From the NCBI RefSeq assembly GCF_001294205.1, contig NZ_LAQT01000008.1, forward strand, positions 227,214-291,213: a stretch of DNA of 64,000 nt, read 5' to 3'. A program made the position numbers and the translations under genes. The notes under the pieces were generated by a model that did no database searches, was not told the origin of the DNA, and saw only the letters and a program-made list of their open reading frames with translations. The DNA comes from Amantichitinum ursilacus. Its GTDB lineage: Bacteria > Pseudomonadota > Gammaproteobacteria > Burkholderiales > Chitinibacteraceae. Shown piece after piece: positions 36,722 to 45,656 of the stretch. How positions within the stretch are numbered: the stretch's first letter is position 1; each line of letters opens with the position of its first letter.

Positions 36722-36958
36722 CAAAGCGGTCTCCAGGGGGGCGGTACGGCAAAACGCCTAGTATAGCCATACCCGTGGGCGCGCCGCGTGGCGCCCGGCG
36801 AGCTGTCGTATCCACGTTGCAATCGGCATCGCAGGGCATGGCCGGACGCATCTGCGCAGCGCAACAAAGCGCAATCTGGCATAGACTAGAATAATTACGC
36901 GCAATTGATAGCTGGTGTCAGACTGATTGCGCTTATCTCCCAGAAGAAGGCGATACTC

Positions 36959-37765
36959 ATGCCCCCGCGCGACCTCGAACTGCTGCACAGTCCCCCTACC
37001 GTCACGCCGCGCGGCAGTGCCCCTTTGTTGTTTGTGCATGGCGCTTACGCTGGCGCGTGGTGTTGGCGGGACCACTTTATGCCGTGGTTTGCCGCGCAAG
37101 GTTATGACTGCTATGCGCTTAGCCTGAGCGGCCATGGTCAGAGCGCCGGCCGCGATACGCTGGATAAATGGTCCATCAACGATTACCAGGCCGATCTGGC
37201 TTGGGCGGTGCAGCAATTGCCGCGGCCACCGGTGTTGCTGGGGCATTCGCTGGGCGGTTTTCTGGCGCAACGGCACGCCCAGCAATACGAGGTGGAAAGC
37301 ATGGTGCTTCTGGCCAGCGTCGCGCCGTGGGGTTTGTTTGGCTCGCTGGGCTTTATGGCGGTGGCGTCGCCGCACCTGCTGTTGGGGCTCAATCGTTTTC
37401 AGTGGCGATTGGGCCGGATGGACGCCGATCTGCACACTGTGCGCGAGCTGTTGTTCTCTGCCGCCTTGCCGCAAAGCGCGCTGCAGGACTTTGCCGACCG
37501 CGCGCAACCCGAATCCGCGCTTGCTCTCGCTGAGCTGATGGTGCCGCAACCGTGGCTGGCCTGGGGCAAGGCGCAGCCACCCGCTTGCCTGGTGCTGGGC
37601 GCTGCGGCGGATCGCATCATCCCCGTCACCGATGTCTGGGCTACCGCGCGCACCTGGCAAACCGAGCCGGTCTTTCTGCCTGATATCGCCCATGCCATGA
37701 TGCTGGATTACCGCTGGCAAAGCGTCGCGCAGACCATCCACGACTGGCTGGCGCGCGGCGGCTGA
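36959..37765 (+). CDS. Alpha/beta-hydrolase fold protein
   Basis: This 268-aa cytoplasmic hydrolase has a complete triad: nucleophile S97 in GHSLGG, Asp in AADRIIPV and His in DIAHAMMLD. The oxyanion region is FVHGAYAGAWCW (residues 25-36). The lid between strands 6 and 7 is short and helical. The start ATG 36959 has GAAGG 8 bp upstream. Substrate class (ester, lactone or thioester) cannot be told. It lies 15 bp before the TPR gene and probably shares its transcript. An AT-rich -10-like TAGAAT at 36887 is the best upstream promoter candidate. Confidence 0.85.
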   Translation: MPPRDLELLHSPPTVTPRGSAPLLFVHGAYAGAWCWRDHFMPWFAAQGYDCYALSLSGHGQSAGRDTLDKWSINDYQADLAWAVQQLPRPPVLLGHSLGGFLAQRHAQQYEVESMVLLASVAPWGLFGSLGFMAVASPHLLLGLNRFQWRLGRMDADLHTVRELLFSAALPQSALQDFADRAQPESALALAELMVPQPWLAWGKAQPPACLVLGAAADRIIPVTDVWATARTWQTEPVFLPDIAHAMMLDYRWQSVAQTIHDWLARGG

Positions 37766-37780
37766 TCACAGGACAAGGGC

Positions 37781-39451
37781 ATGACGCAGGACCACGGCAT
37801 CAGACACGATGATCCGCGCTGGGCGCAGGCGCGCGCCGCAGTGCAGGCCGGGCAGATCAAGCAGGCGGAGGCGCTGTGCCTGGCCATTCTGGAACAGGAC
37901 GGTGAATCGGCCGCGCGCTTGCACCAGTGCGCCACGCTGCTGGCGGCGGGCAATGATTTATTGCTGGCGCTGGTGTTGACGCAACGCGCCTGCAAACTGG
38001 CGCCGGGCGCCTTGCCGCCATGGGCGCTGGCGGGGCAACTGCATGCGCGGCTGGGCCAGTGGCCCGAAGCCGAAACCGCCTTGCGCCGCGCTTTGCAAAT
38101 GGCGCCCGATGAAGCGGCCCTGCATATCAATCTGGCCAATGTACTCAAGCAGCAACATCAATTTGATGCGGCCCAGGCGGCGCTGGAACGGGCGCTGCGG
38201 TTGTCACCCGATAATGCATTGGCGCATTACAACATGGGCAATCTGCTGCGCGACCGTCACCAGCCGCAACAAGCGCTGCAGCATTTCGAAACCGCGCTGG
38301 GCGCTGCGCCGCAGCACGCCGATATCCGCTACAACCGCGCTTGCGTGTTGTTTGAGCTGGATCAGCTGGATGCGGCGCGAAACGCCTTCGAACAATTGCT
38401 GCGCGACACACCTCAACATGCGCGTGCCTGGCATAACCTGGGCAATACCTGGCGCGCGCTCGGCCAGGTCGATGCGGCGCGGGATTGTTATCAGCGTGCA
38501 CTGCAGGTGGAAGCACTACCGGTTACCCCCTATGCCCTGGGCACGCTGGACATGCTGTGCGGCCGCTGGGCTGAGGGCTGGGTTGGCTATGAACAACGCT
38601 GGACCGCCACCGGCAAGCCACGCCCCACCACCCACTTGCCGCCATGGCAGGGCCAGCCGGTGCCGCCTGCATCGCGCTTGCTGGTGCTGCCGGAGCAGGG
38701 GCTGGGTGATCAGATGCAATTCGCGCGCTTTCTGCCGTTGCTTTTGCAGCACTTTGCGACGGTATGCGTGTTGGTGCCGCCGCCCTTGCTGCGCTTGTTG
38801 CAGCAAAGCCTGTCGCAACCGGGGTTGCAGTTTGTCGGGCAGGCCCCGGAGGTATCCGGTTTCGATTTCCATATTCCGCTGATGTCGCTGGGCGCGGCTT
38901 TGCAGATCGATAGCACAACGATTGCTGCGCACGCGCAACCGTATCTGCGCGCCGCCACGCCGCCAGCGCAAACGGCGAGCGCGAATATGCAAATCGGCCT
39001 GGCGTGGTGCGGCAATCCGGCTCAGCCTGATAACCGCTTACGCGGTATCGAAACCGCCTTGTTGCAACCGCTGTTGCACCTGGAGGGCATGCATTGGCAC
39101 AGCTTGTTATATCAGCGCCTCGAGCCGCTGCCGCCTGGCGTGAGCGACGCCACCACGCACTGGCGCGATATGGCCGATGCGGCCGATACGGTGCTTGGGC
39201 TGGATCTGATCATCACCGTGTGCACCGCCACGGCGCATCTGGCGGGCGGGCTGGGCAAGCCAGTGTGGCTGTTAAGTCGCTTTGATGCGGACTGGCGCTG
39301 GCAGCGCGCCGGCGCAGATTGCGCCTGGTATCCATCGATGCGCATCTTCCGCCAGCACGCGCCGCGCGACTGGCATGGCGTGATTGCCGAAGTGGCGTTG
39401 GCGCTGGAAATGCGCCAGGCCATGCAGGCTTATGCCAAGGGTGCACGCTAA
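37781..39451 (+). CDS. TPR protein with GT9-like C-terminal domain
   Basis: This 556-aa protein has about six tetratricopeptide repeats in residues 10-260 (for example ALHINLANVLKQQHQFDAAQAALERALRLSP and AHYNMGNLLRDRHQPQQALQHFETALGAAP). A C-terminal domain (about 290-540) resembles glycosyltransferase family 9 (LVLPEQGLGDQMQFARFLPLL and a VCTATAHLAGGLGKPVWLL acceptor-type segment). This TPR-GT9-like fusion is widespread, often near flagellar or surface-glycan genes. Protein or glycan glycosylation is a possibility, but activity is unproven. Confidence 0.83.
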   Translation: MTQDHGIRHDDPRWAQARAAVQAGQIKQAEALCLAILEQDGESAARLHQCATLLAAGNDLLLALVLTQRACKLAPGALPPWALAGQLHARLGQWPEAETALRRALQMAPDEAALHINLANVLKQQHQFDAAQAALERALRLSPDNALAHYNMGNLLRDRHQPQQALQHFETALGAAPQHADIRYNRACVLFELDQLDAARNAFEQLLRDTPQHARAWHNLGNTWRALGQVDAARDCYQRALQVEALPVTPYALGTLDMLCGRWAEGWVGYEQRWTATGKPRPTTHLPPWQGQPVPPASRLLVLPEQGLGDQMQFARFLPLLLQHFATVCVLVPPPLLRLLQQSLSQPGLQFVGQAPEVSGFDFHIPLMSLGAALQIDSTTIAAHAQPYLRAATPPAQTASANMQIGLAWCGNPAQPDNRLRGIETALLQPLLHLEGMHWHSLLYQRLEPLPPGVSDATTHWRDMADAADTVLGLDLIITVCTATAHLAGGLGKPVWLLSRFDADWRWQRAGADCAWYPSMRIFRQHAPRDWHGVIAEVALALEMRQAMQAYAKGAR

Positions 39452-39524
39452 GCGCCGGCTTGCTTTGCCCGCACATGCCCATATCTTTGGCCAGTACCGC
39501 GCTGGCGGGTAAAGGAGCAACGCG

Positions 39525-39923
39525 ATGACTGATCATGTAGAAAAGACCGATGCCGAATGGCGTGCCCAATTAACGCCCGAGCAATACCGCGTAACGCGCC
39601 AGGCCGGCACCGAACGTCCGTTTAGTGGCGAACTGTACAAGCGCAACGACGATGGCGACTATTACTGCGTCTGTTGCGGCAGCCTGTTGTTTCATTCGGG
39701 CACCAAGTTTGATGCCGGTTGCGGCTGGCCCAGCTTTTGGGAAGAAGCGGTGCCGGGTTCGATCAAACGGATCAGCGATTACAGCCACGGCATGCAACGC
39801 GTCGAAGTGCGTTGCGCCCGATGCGATGCGCATCTGGGTCATGTTTTCCCCGATGGTCCGGAACCCACCGGTGAGCGTTATTGCATCAATTCGGTGGCGA
39901 TGACCTTCGAACCCGAGAACTGA
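39525..39923 (+). CDS. msrB: Peptide-methionine (R)-S-oxide reductase
   Basis: This 132-aa enzyme repairs methionine-R-sulfoxide. It has catalytic C120 in RYCINSVAM and the structural zinc pairs CVCC (C48, C51) and CARC (C97, C100), plus GCGWPSFW. No MsrA domain is fused. AAAGGAG lies about 7 bp before the ATG. It appears monocistronic. Confidence 0.96.
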   Translation: MTDHVEKTDAEWRAQLTPEQYRVTRQAGTERPFSGELYKRNDDGDYYCVCCGSLLFHSGTKFDAGCGWPSFWEEAVPGSIKRISDYSHGMQRVEVRCARCDAHLGHVFPDGPEPTGERYCINSVAMTFEPEN

Positions 39924-40078
39924 ATGTCCCCTCCGGCAAGCCCGCGCGCTGACTCAAGCAAGCGGTCGCGGGTTTGCCCGGCTTGTCCTGGATCGGTTTT
40001 TGCTGCCACTATTTGCGGCGCGCCCATGCTGGCGCACCGTCTACCGCAGCAATTAAAAAAACCGGTTCAGGAGTCTAT

Positions 40079-40714
40079 ATGACCAGCAGTCTGTATTTTA
40101 AACGGGGCGTGGTGCTGGCCTTGGCCACCACGCTGGCGGTTGCGCTGGCGGCGTGTGGCAACAAGGAAGCGCCGACCAAGGTCGCCCTTGATGACCAGGA
40201 CGTGCTGACCACGCTGAACAACTATGTGCAGACTTCGCAGCTGAATTGCGTGGCGATGCCGGTGGCGTTCAATACGCCGGTCGAGAAGAAGTATGCCGAG
40301 CTGAAAGAGCCCAACGGCGCGCAGCTGGCGGTGCTGGTCAAACTGGGTTTGATCGCGGAGCAACCGGCCGAAGCGGGCAAGGTGGAGTTTGTGCCCACCG
40401 ACAAGGGCAAGGAAGTCTACGACGGCCTGCAAACCAATCCGCCGTTACCCGGCTTTTGCAGTGGCACGCTGGCCATCGACAAGGTAGTGAGCACCGAGGC
40501 CAAGGAATCGGGTGACAACTATAACCGCGACAAAGTCGTGTACACGCTGAAGCTGGATAACCCGGCCGCGTGGGCTAGCGACGCGGATTTGCGCAAACAA
40601 TACCCGGACTTCGCCAAACTGGTGGACGGCGCAGGCAAAGACCACCACGACGCCGAAATCGAAAGCCGCGGCCAAGGCTGGCGCGTAATCGAACCCAATG
40701 CACTGGCTAAATGA
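40079..40714 (+). CDS. Putative lipoprotein of unknown function
   Basis: This 211-aa protein has a signal peptide with lipobox ALAAC (acylated Cys near residue 26) followed by GNKEAPTKV. The mature part is mixed alpha/beta with no domain I recognise; it contains a region rich in Lys/Asp (KGKEVYDGLQTNPPLPGFCSGTL). AGGAG 7 bp before ATG 40079 decides the start. A terminator follows at 40880 after a palindromic repeat pair. Role unknown; envelope location is inferred from the lipobox. Confidence 0.7.
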   Translation: MTSSLYFKRGVVLALATTLAVALAACGNKEAPTKVALDDQDVLTTLNNYVQTSQLNCVAMPVAFNTPVEKKYAELKEPNGAQLAVLVKLGLIAEQPAEAGKVEFVPTDKGKEVYDGLQTNPPLPGFCSGTLAIDKVVSTEAKESGDNYNRDKVVYTLKLDNPAAWASDADLRKQYPDFAKLVDGAGKDHHDAEIESRGQGWRVIEPNALAK

Positions 40715-40751
40715 AGCAGCGGTGGCGCCTATATCAAAGCAAAGCGCTGTT

Positions 40752-40781
40752 ACAGGGTCGGTCGAGACCCACCCGTCAAAG
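40752..40781. repeat. REP-like palindrome, GGGTGGGTC family (divergent)
   Basis: ACAGGGTCGGTC then GAGACCCACCCGTCAAAG, a diverged copy. Confidence 0.55.
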
Positions 40782-40817
40782 TGGCATTGCAAAGCGATGT
40801 GGCCTGCGCGGAAGGCT

Positions 40818-40859
40818 TTGAGTGGTGTGACTGGGCGTCCCCGTCTGACCCACCCTATA
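40818..40859. repeat. REP-like palindrome, GGGTGGGTC family (long-loop variant)
   Basis: TTGAGTGGTGTGACTGGGC then GTCCCCGTCTGACCCACCCTAT. Same long-loop variant as at 55971, in which the arms are separated by a GGGGCGTCCCC-type inner stem. Confidence 0.55.
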
Positions 40860-40879
40860 ACCGTGTACAGACCGGCATA

Positions 40880-40909
40880 AAAAAAACACCGCCCTCGGGC
40901 GGTGTTTTT
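40880..40909. terminator. Bidirectional terminator
   Basis: AAAAAACACCGCC-CTCG-GGCGGTGTTTTT between the lipoprotein gene and the convergent HDOD-EAL gene. Confidence 0.92.
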
Positions 40910-40933
40910 CTGTGCGGCGCAAAGCAGCGGCAA

Positions 40934-42154
40934 TTACACGCCGAGTTCTTCCACCCATGCCAGCGACTGCACGTGCGCGCGGTTCAGCATGTCCGGCGTA
41001 ATTTGCAGTTGCTCGCACAAACGCGGCACTTCGCTCATTTCCGGGTCTTCGCATGCTTCGGCCAGTTCGAGGAACGGGCCGTACATGCCGCTGCGCTCCA
41101 TCAGCGCATCGCTGATGCTTTCCGGCAGGATCAGCGTCTCCAGGATGCGGTCGATCGGCATATCCAGCAGCACGTCCAGCAGCGAGAACATCCCGACGAT
41201 AAACAGGTTGTCGCGATCCTGGCCATCCAGGAAATGGCTGCCCAGCAATTCCACCAGACGGCCACGCGTCACCGCCGTTTTCAGCAGCGCAGGGGCGGAG
41301 CCGGTTTCAGCGCCCGCGGTCACCAGCAACAGCGTCAGCCAGCGATACAGCTTTTGATAGCCGAGAATGGTGACAGCATGGCGGAACGACTGGATTTCGC
41401 ATGACAGGCCAAAGCCCACCGAATTGATATAACGCAGCAATTTAAAGCTGAGCGCCACATCGCGCTTGAGCGCGTTTTCAATATCGCGAATCTCTGCGTT
41501 GTTCCGCAGCATATTCAGCAGATTAAGAATATTGGCGTAGCTTGGGTTGATCACCTTGGCCGACAGCGTTTCCGGGTGGGCAAAGTAATAGCCCTGGAAA
41601 CAATCAAAGCCGATTTCCATACATTGACGGAATTCTTCTTTGGTCTCGACCTTTTCGGCCACCTGCAACACCGGATATTTGCGCAGTTCTTTGGAAAAGC
41701 CCGGTACTTGCGGCATGCCCAGCAACTGGATATCCAGCTTGATGTAATTGGCGTACTCAAGGAAAGGCGCGGTCTGCGGGGTCAGCAGAAAATCATCGAG
41801 CGCAACGCCGAAACCCTGCTGACGCAGGTCTTTGACGCGAGCCAGTAATTCGGGCGTGGCCTTGGTGGTTTCCAGCACTTCCAGCACCACGCGTTGCGGG
41901 TGCAGCAGCTCAAGAAAATTACTCTCAAGCATCGATTCGGCCACGTTGATGAATGCCAGTTTGCTACCCACCAACCAATCGGTGCCCATATTGGAGATGG
42001 TGTTTACCAGCACGTTGGTACCGGCTTGCATATCGCTGGAAAACTCGGCGCTGACCGCTTCTTTGTTCAGGCGGAACAACAGTTCATAACCAATGATCTG
42101 TTGCTGACGGTTCAGGATGGGCTGGCGACCGATAAAGGCGTGGTCTTGCGTCAT
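40934..42154 (-). CDS. EAL-HDOD (YuxH-type) signalling protein
   Basis: This 406-aa protein has an N-terminal EAL-type domain (residues 5-200) and a C-terminal HDOD domain (about 205-390; ALKRDVALSFKLLRYINS). In the EAL domain the signature is YELLFR, and DDF, IKLDIQ, EKVET and QGYYFAHPE are present. The first Glu is kept but the consensus is relaxed, so hydrolysis of cyclic di-GMP is doubtful. Proteins of this pair (CdgJ/YuxH group) influence motility and surface behaviour. It is the last gene of the leftward chemotaxis cluster, 151 bp after cheA. ATG 42154 is preferred to a TTG further upstream. Confidence 0.87.
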   Translation of the reverse strand: MTQDHAFIGRQPILNRQQQIIGYELLFRLNKEAVSAEFSSDMQAGTNVLVNTISNMGTDWLVGSKLAFINVAESMLESNFLELLHPQRVVLEVLETTKATPELLARVKDLRQQGFGVALDDFLLTPQTAPFLEYANYIKLDIQLLGMPQVPGFSKELRKYPVLQVAEKVETKEEFRQCMEIGFDCFQGYYFAHPETLSAKVINPSYANILNLLNMLRNNAEIRDIENALKRDVALSFKLLRYINSVGFGLSCEIQSFRHAVTILGYQKLYRWLTLLLVTAGAETGSAPALLKTAVTRGRLVELLGSHFLDGQDRDNLFIVGMFSLLDVLLDMPIDRILETLILPESISDALMERSGMYGPFLELAEACEDPEMSEVPRLCEQLQITPDMLNRAHVQSLAWVEELGV

Positions 42155-42305
42155 TTCGAGGTCTCGGGCTGCGCGATGCAGCAAAAAGGATCAAGAAGAA
42201 TCTGAAGAATACAGCGAGATAGCATTCACGCCCACGAGCAACGCAACGCTGGCACATTTTGGTGACACTGCGTTACGCCGTCGTGGGGGCAAATCCGTCG
42301 TTATC

Positions 42306-44213
42306 CTAGGCTACTTTGTCGAGAAAACGCGAGGTCTTAATCGCTGAGTTGTCGGCTCCGGCCGATGAAAGCAAGTCTTCCATGTCAAGGACCAGCACCA
42401 CAGAGCCGTCGCCCGACAATGTGGCGCCCGCCACTCCGCGCGGCCGGATGTTCTGCAGCGGCTTGATCACCACGTCGTCGCGGCCGACAAAACTGTCGAC
42501 GGCCAGGATGAACGAATGCTCGGCCGATTGCATCAACACGCCAAACTGCGGTACTTGCGTTTCTTCCCAACCAATCAGACGCGCCAGCGATTTGACCGGC
42601 AGAATCTCGTCGCGCACCACGATGGTGGCGCGGCCGGAGACTTCCTGCACCTGGTCGCCACGAATCGTGATGATCTCGCGCACCATGGCCAGCGGCACCG
42701 CAAACGGCTGGTCGCACACCTTGACCACCAGCACCGGCAGAATCGCCAGCGTCAGCGGCAGGCTGATGGTAAAGCGCGAGCCCTCGGTTACCGTCGACTG
42801 GATGTCGATGCGGCCGTTCAGGCGCTGGATATTGGTTTTGACCACATCCATGCCCACGCCACGACCCGACACATTGGTGATCTGGTCTTTGGTGGAGAAG
42901 CCCGGCATAAAGATCAGTTGCAGGCTTTGCTTGTCGTCCAGGCTGTTGGCCGTTTCGATATCGATCAGGCCTTTCTCGACCGCTTTCTTGCGGATCACGT
43001 CCGGGCGCATGCCGCGGCCGTCATCGGTAATTTCAATCAGGATATGGTCGCCCACTTGCACCGCCGACAATTCAACGATGGCTTTGGTGGGCTTGCCAGC
43101 GGCCTGACGCTCGGCAATGGTTTCCACGCCATGATCCACGGCGTTACGCACCAGGTGGACCAGCGGATCGTTCAGATCCTCCAGCATGGTTTTGTCGAGC
43201 TCGGTTTCTTCACCGGTAATGACCAGCTCGACATCCTTGCCCAACTGCCGCGCCAGATCGCGCGCCAGACGCGGGTATTTCTGGAACAGCCGCCCGATCG
43301 GCTGCATGCGGGTTTTCATCACCGCGTTCTGCAGATCGCTGACCAGCAGATCGAGCTGGCTGATCGCGTCGTCCAGCGCCTTCAGCGTGGTGGTGTCCAT
43401 CTTGCCGGACATCACATCGGCGCGCAGCGTGGTCAGGCGGTTCTTGGTCAGGCCGATTTCGCCGGACAAGTTAAGTACCTGATCCAGCCGTACGGTATCG
43501 ATACGGATGGTGGTTTCTGCCGACGCCGCCAGTTGCTGCGGCGAATTCGACATCGGTTTGTTCTGCACCGGCGCGGCTTTCAGTGGCGGCGCCAGTTCGG
43601 TCAGCGGCATCGGCTCGTCGGCGGCTTCAAACACGGCTGCAGGCGCGCTGATAACCGGCGCGGGCGCAGCGGCGGCGGGCGCGTCGATATCCAGCAGCGC
43701 GTTGTACAGCATCTGCCAATCGGGTTCATTGCCACTGCTTGCGGCAGCGGTCGGAGCCGGAGCGGGTGCCGCAACGGGCGCGGGCGCCGGGGCAGGGGCC
43801 GCGGTTTTCTTCACCGGCGAGCCGCCTTCCAGCACGTTGTCCAGCGCCGCCAGCACACCGGCATCGGCCGGGCCTGGCATGCGGCCCTGCTGCAACATCA
43901 CAAACATGTCCTGCACGATGGCCGTGGCGGCCAGAATGGTGTCCATGATCTCGGGGTCGAGCGTCATTTCGCCATTGCGCAGCTTGTCGAACAGGTTCTC
44001 GGTGCGATGACACAAGCTGACCATGGCATCCACACTGAGAAATCCCGCCCCACCTTTGATGGTGTGAAAGCCGCGGAAAATATCGTTGAGCAGATTACGG
44101 TCGTCAGGCCGTTTTTCCAGCTCCACCAGTTTGTTGTCCACGTCAGACAACAGCTCGGTGGCTTCCGTGAGGAAATCCTGCAAGAGCTCGTCCATGCCGG
44201 TGAATTCACTCAT
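42306..44213 (-). CDS. cheA: Chemotaxis histidine kinase CheA
   Basis: This 635-aa kinase phosphorylates CheY and CheB in response to receptor arrays. Domains: P1/Hpt 1-120 with phospho-His H50 (GFHTIKGGAGFL); a Pro/Ala-rich linker 135-235 with no recognisable P2 CheY-binding domain; dimerisation P3 (RIDTVRLDQVLNLSGEI); P4 ATPase (LVHLVRNAVDHGVE, DDGRGM, GRGVGMDVV); and CheW-like P5 to the end. It lies 74 bp after cheZ in a leftward operon. No cheW, cheR or receptor gene is in this window, so the array is completed from elsewhere. Confidence 0.95.
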   Translation of the reverse strand: MSEFTGMDELLQDFLTEATELLSDVDNKLVELEKRPDDRNLLNDIFRGFHTIKGGAGFLSVDAMVSLCHRTENLFDKLRNGEMTLDPEIMDTILAATAIVQDMFVMLQQGRMPGPADAGVLAALDNVLEGGSPVKKTAAPAPAPAPVAAPAPAPTAAASSGNEPDWQMLYNALLDIDAPAAAAPAPVISAPAAVFEAADEPMPLTELAPPLKAAPVQNKPMSNSPQQLAASAETTIRIDTVRLDQVLNLSGEIGLTKNRLTTLRADVMSGKMDTTTLKALDDAISQLDLLVSDLQNAVMKTRMQPIGRLFQKYPRLARDLARQLGKDVELVITGEETELDKTMLEDLNDPLVHLVRNAVDHGVETIAERQAAGKPTKAIVELSAVQVGDHILIEITDDGRGMRPDVIRKKAVEKGLIDIETANSLDDKQSLQLIFMPGFSTKDQITNVSGRGVGMDVVKTNIQRLNGRIDIQSTVTEGSRFTISLPLTLAILPVLVVKVCDQPFAVPLAMVREIITIRGDQVQEVSGRATIVVRDEILPVKSLARLIGWEETQVPQFGVLMQSAEHSFILAVDSFVGRDDVVIKPLQNIRPRGVAGATLSGDGSVVLVLDMEDLLSSAGADNSAIKTSRFLDKVA

Positions 44214-44287
44214 ATCGGCCTCTCTGTTCCAGTTGCATGTGTGTTGCCAGGGTGACGCTTGATGCCAGGGCGATGATCGGCGCGCGA

Positions 44288-45052
44288 TCAGAAGCCCAGG
44301 CTTTCCAGCAGGTCATCCACCTGTTCCTGATTGGTGACCACATCGGTACGGCCTTCGGTGTTGACCACCGGGCCATTCAGCAGGCCTTCATCGCGCGCAC
44401 CTTGCGGCGAGAAGGTCAGCAGAAACTCAAGCAGATGCGTTTCCATTTCTTTGGACATGGTCAGGATTTTCTTGATCACCTGGCCCGTCAGATCCTGGAA
44501 GTCTTGCGCCATCATGATTTCCAGCATCTGGCTGGAAATCTGGTCCGACGACGTTTGCGTCTGCGTCAGATGGGTGCGCGTGCGCGCCACCAGCTGTTTG
44601 AATTCGTCCACCGACAACTGCTTGGCAAACAGTTTGTCCCAGTCGCCCGACAGCGCCTTGGCGGTATCGGAAATACCATCCTGCAGCGGCTTGGCGGCAT
44701 CCAGCGCGTTTAACGTGCGCTCGGCGGCCTGCTCGGTCATGTTGGCGACATACGACAACCGGTCACGCGCATCGGGGATTTGCGATGCGGCTTTCTCCAG
44801 CGATTTGTCCAGCCCCAGCTCGCGCAGCGTGTCGTGCAATTTGCGCGTCAACTGGCCAATCTGGGTAAACATGGTGCGGGCGGGCTCGGCCATATCGGCC
44901 ACGCCTTCACCATTCAAGGAAGCCGGCGCCGAAGCGGCCGGTGCCGGCGCAGCAACCGCGGGCGCCGGAGCGCTGTGGTTAGCCTGCACGATACTGTCAA
45001 ACAGCGCTTCGAGATCGTCTGAATCGCCACTGTTGAGGGCTTGGTCGCTCAC
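44288..45052 (-). CDS. cheZ: Protein phosphatase CheZ
   Basis: This 254-aa protein dephosphorylates CheY-P. The long helical hairpin includes MMAQDFQDLTGQVIKKIL with the catalytic Gln, and the C-terminal peptide EQVDDLLESLGF is the CheY-docking tail. The N-terminus is Ala/Pro-rich. It starts at GTG with AAGGAG 10 bp upstream. It sits 28 bp after cheY, so the kinase, regulator and phosphatase share one transcript. Confidence 0.93.
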   Translation of the reverse strand: MSDQALNSGDSDDLEALFDSIVQANHSAPAPAVAAPAPAASAPASLNGEGVADMAEPARTMFTQIGQLTRKLHDTLRELGLDKSLEKAASQIPDARDRLSYVANMTEQAAERTLNALDAAKPLQDGISDTAKALSGDWDKLFAKQLSVDEFKQLVARTRTHLTQTQTSSDQISSQMLEIMMAQDFQDLTGQVIKKILTMSKEMETHLLEFLLTFSPQGARDEGLLNGPVVNTEGRTDVVTNQEQVDDLLESLGF

Positions 45053-45080
45053 GTCGGCCTACTCCTTACCTGTTTTTTGT

Positions 45081-45470
45081 TCAATTGCCCATGTTGGCGA
45101 AAATCTTCTTGAGCTTTTCGTCCAGCGTGGCAGCGGTAAACGGCTTGACGATATAACCCGAAGCGCCGGCCGTCGCCGCTTCGATAATGTTTTCTTTCTT
45201 CGCCTCGGCGGTCACCATCAGCACCGGCAGATGCTTGAGCGAACCGTCGGCGCGAATCGCGCGCAGCAGCTCAATGCCGGTCATGTTGGGCATGTTCCAG
45301 TCGGTCACCACAAAGTCATACGTGGTGTTCTGCAGTTTGTGCAGCGCGATCTGGCCGTCTTCAGCTTCCTCGACGTTGGAAAAGCCGAGTTCCTTCAGTA
45401 GGTTGCGCACGATGCGACGCATGGTGGAAAAGTCATCCACCACGAGAAAGCGCATGTTGTTGTCAGGCAT
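45081..45470 (-). CDS. cheY: Chemotaxis response regulator CheY
   Basis: This 129-aa single-domain receiver has the acid pair VVDDFS (residues 10-15), phospho-acceptor D57 in VTDWNMP, the conserved Thr in MVTAEA and Lys in YIVKPF. Length equals E. coli CheY. ATG 45470 has GGAG 8 bp upstream; an in-frame start 21 bp earlier is less likely. It binds FliM when phosphorylated. A perfect FNR-type dyad lies about 130 bp upstream. Confidence 0.95.
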   Translation of the reverse strand: MPDNNMRFLVVDDFSTMRRIVRNLLKELGFSNVEEAEDGQIALHKLQNTTYDFVVTDWNMPNMTGIELLRAIRADGSLKHLPVLMVTAEAKKENIIEAATAGASGYIVKPFTAATLDEKLKKIFANMGN

Positions 45471-45595
45471 CCTGTTACTCCGCGTCTTCACCGTCGGCCC
45501 GTGTTGCCGTTGCGGTGATCATTGATTACGTAGGGTTCAATCCGGACCTGTGCCGTATTACGGATGAGGCCCACACTATTCTGTACGGCACTAGC

Positions 45596-45609
45596 TTGAT
45601 GTGGATCAA
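45596..45609. promoter_or_regulatory. FNR/CRP-type operator upstream of cheY
   Basis: TTGATGTGGATCAA matches the FNR consensus TTGAT-N4-ATCAA at all ten defined bases, and the palindrome extends by one base on each side (CTTGAT..ATCAAG). It lies in the 186-bp gap between cheV and cheY, centred about 132 bp before the cheY start. On the minus strand a possible TTGATC / TACAGA promoter overlaps it, so the site could block the -35 region. Confidence 0.65.
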
Positions 45610-45656
45610 GCATAGCGCACAAGTCTCATCATTCTCTTATATAGCTATACCCGCTG

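Noticed and set aside
42516..44255. A 579-codon plus-strand open frame over cheA
   Set aside because: Shadow of cheA; His/Gln/Arg-rich with no domain, while the minus strand encodes all the CheA catalytic motifs.
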